Positions 47,862 through 48,177 of a stretch of DNA of 48,177 nucleotides are shown piece by piece. Source of the DNA: an uncultured Clostridiaceae bacterium (lineage in GTDB: Bacteria; Bacillota; Clostridia; Lachnospirales; Lachnospiraceae); contig CABSIM010000020.1 in assembly GCA_902477765.1 (NCBI GenBank), positions 1 through 48,177 on the forward strand, read 5' to 3'. How positions within the stretch are numbered: the first letter of the stretch is position 1; every line of letters starts with the position of its first letter. Both the position numbers and the translations under genes were made by a program. Below the pieces are notes generated by a model that saw only the letters and a list, made by a program, of their open reading frames with translations, did no database searches and was not told the DNA's origin.

Positions 47862-47905
47862 AAAAACGGGAAAATCAGACGGAGAGAGCGGATTTTCCCG
47901 TTTTT
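47862..47905 (+). terminator. Strong terminator after the CvpA gene
   Basis: Arms AAAAACGGGAAAATC (47862-47876) and GATTTTCCCGTTTTT (47891-47905) are fully complementary around a 14-base loop; T-run in the right arm. Confidence 0.9.
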
Positions 47906-47910
47906 GAATT

Positions 47911-48177
47911 ACTACTAAATATAGATAAAATAAAGGAAAAAGGGCATATCTTGTGCTTCAATAAAAACCTGAAAAATTGTTTAAAAAAATAAAACAAATT
48001 CTCTTGACATTTCAGAAATAAAATGGTATAGTTAAGCTCCGATGTGAGACAACACATCAGAGAAAAAGTTCGAAAAAAACGAATTAAAAAAATTAAAAAA
48101 AGCTGTTGACAAAAGCGAGCAAATGTGATAAGATATCAGAGTTGCCGCTGAGAACGGAAAACAAACCGGAAGGCCGG
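47911..48177 (+). promoter_or_regulatory. Tandem consensus promoters, probably for an rRNA operon
   Basis: No gene in the last 345 bases. P1: TTGACA (48004-48009), 17 bases, TATAGT (48027-48032). P2: TTGACA (48106-48111), 17 bases, TAAGAT (48129-48134). Both are preceded by A/T tracts like UP elements. A 6-bp stem GATGTG/CACATC lies between them. Two consensus promoters in a row without a gene start are typical of rrn operons; the RNA itself would begin beyond the window. Confidence 0.6.

Overview
The window looks like a piece of a Clostridia chromosome, most likely Lachnospiraceae. The signs are the large clostridial-type SRP RNA, a BlaI/BlaR1-like pair, a DUF6128-type protein, an NrdG-type radical SAM activase, and the order dnaX-ybaB-recR next to a phosphofructokinase. 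No species can be assigned from sequence reading alone.

Bases 1 to about 22,207 are the late half and right end of a siphovirus-type prophage. In order these are: ClpP-like head maturation protease (cut by the window edge), HK97-fold capsid, head-tail connector and adaptor, neck and tail-completion proteins, a tiny Cys-rich membrane protein interrupted by an in-frame TGA, tail tube, tail chaperone with a -1 frameshift extension, tape measure, distal tail and fibre proteins, holin and a bifunctional endolysin. A convergent minus-strand module follows (small protein, Smr-like protein, 487-aa HTH protein). The element ends with a 66-aa protein and two overlapping large serine recombinases. Portal, terminase and replication genes are not in view.

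An accessory cassette sits inside the tail operon at 4,573-7,227, between the tail chaperone and the tape measure. It encodes an Rrf2 regulator, a cupin and two overlapping radical SAM proteins. It has its own promoters, two terminators and three copies of a 23-bp inverted repeat (GTTGT-N13-ACAAC) placed at the two promoters. It looks like a self-regulated redox or metal-responsive cargo system of unknown function and is the most interesting part of the window.

From about 22,208 onward the sequence is ordinary chromosome with a different codon style. It holds a LacI regulator and GH42 beta-galactosidase, a maltose/galactoside acetyltransferase, endonuclease III, an M20 AbgB-like amidohydrolase, malic enzyme, a DUF6128-like protein, an NrdG-like activase (minus strand), TadA, BlaI/BlaR1, and an amidohydrolase overlapping a paralogue that has lost its metal ligands. 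Next come the SRP RNA, an exported metallophosphoesterase, phosphofructokinase, DnaX, YbaB and RecR, then a TPR protein carrying what looks like a degenerate CbxX/SpoVK-type AAA domain, a Cof-type HAD phosphatase and a CvpA-like membrane protein. The window ends in an AT-rich region with two consensus promoters that probably drive an rRNA operon just beyond the edge.

No tRNA gene, CRISPR array or insertion sequence was found. Product names rest on motif and family recognition by eye, without database searches.
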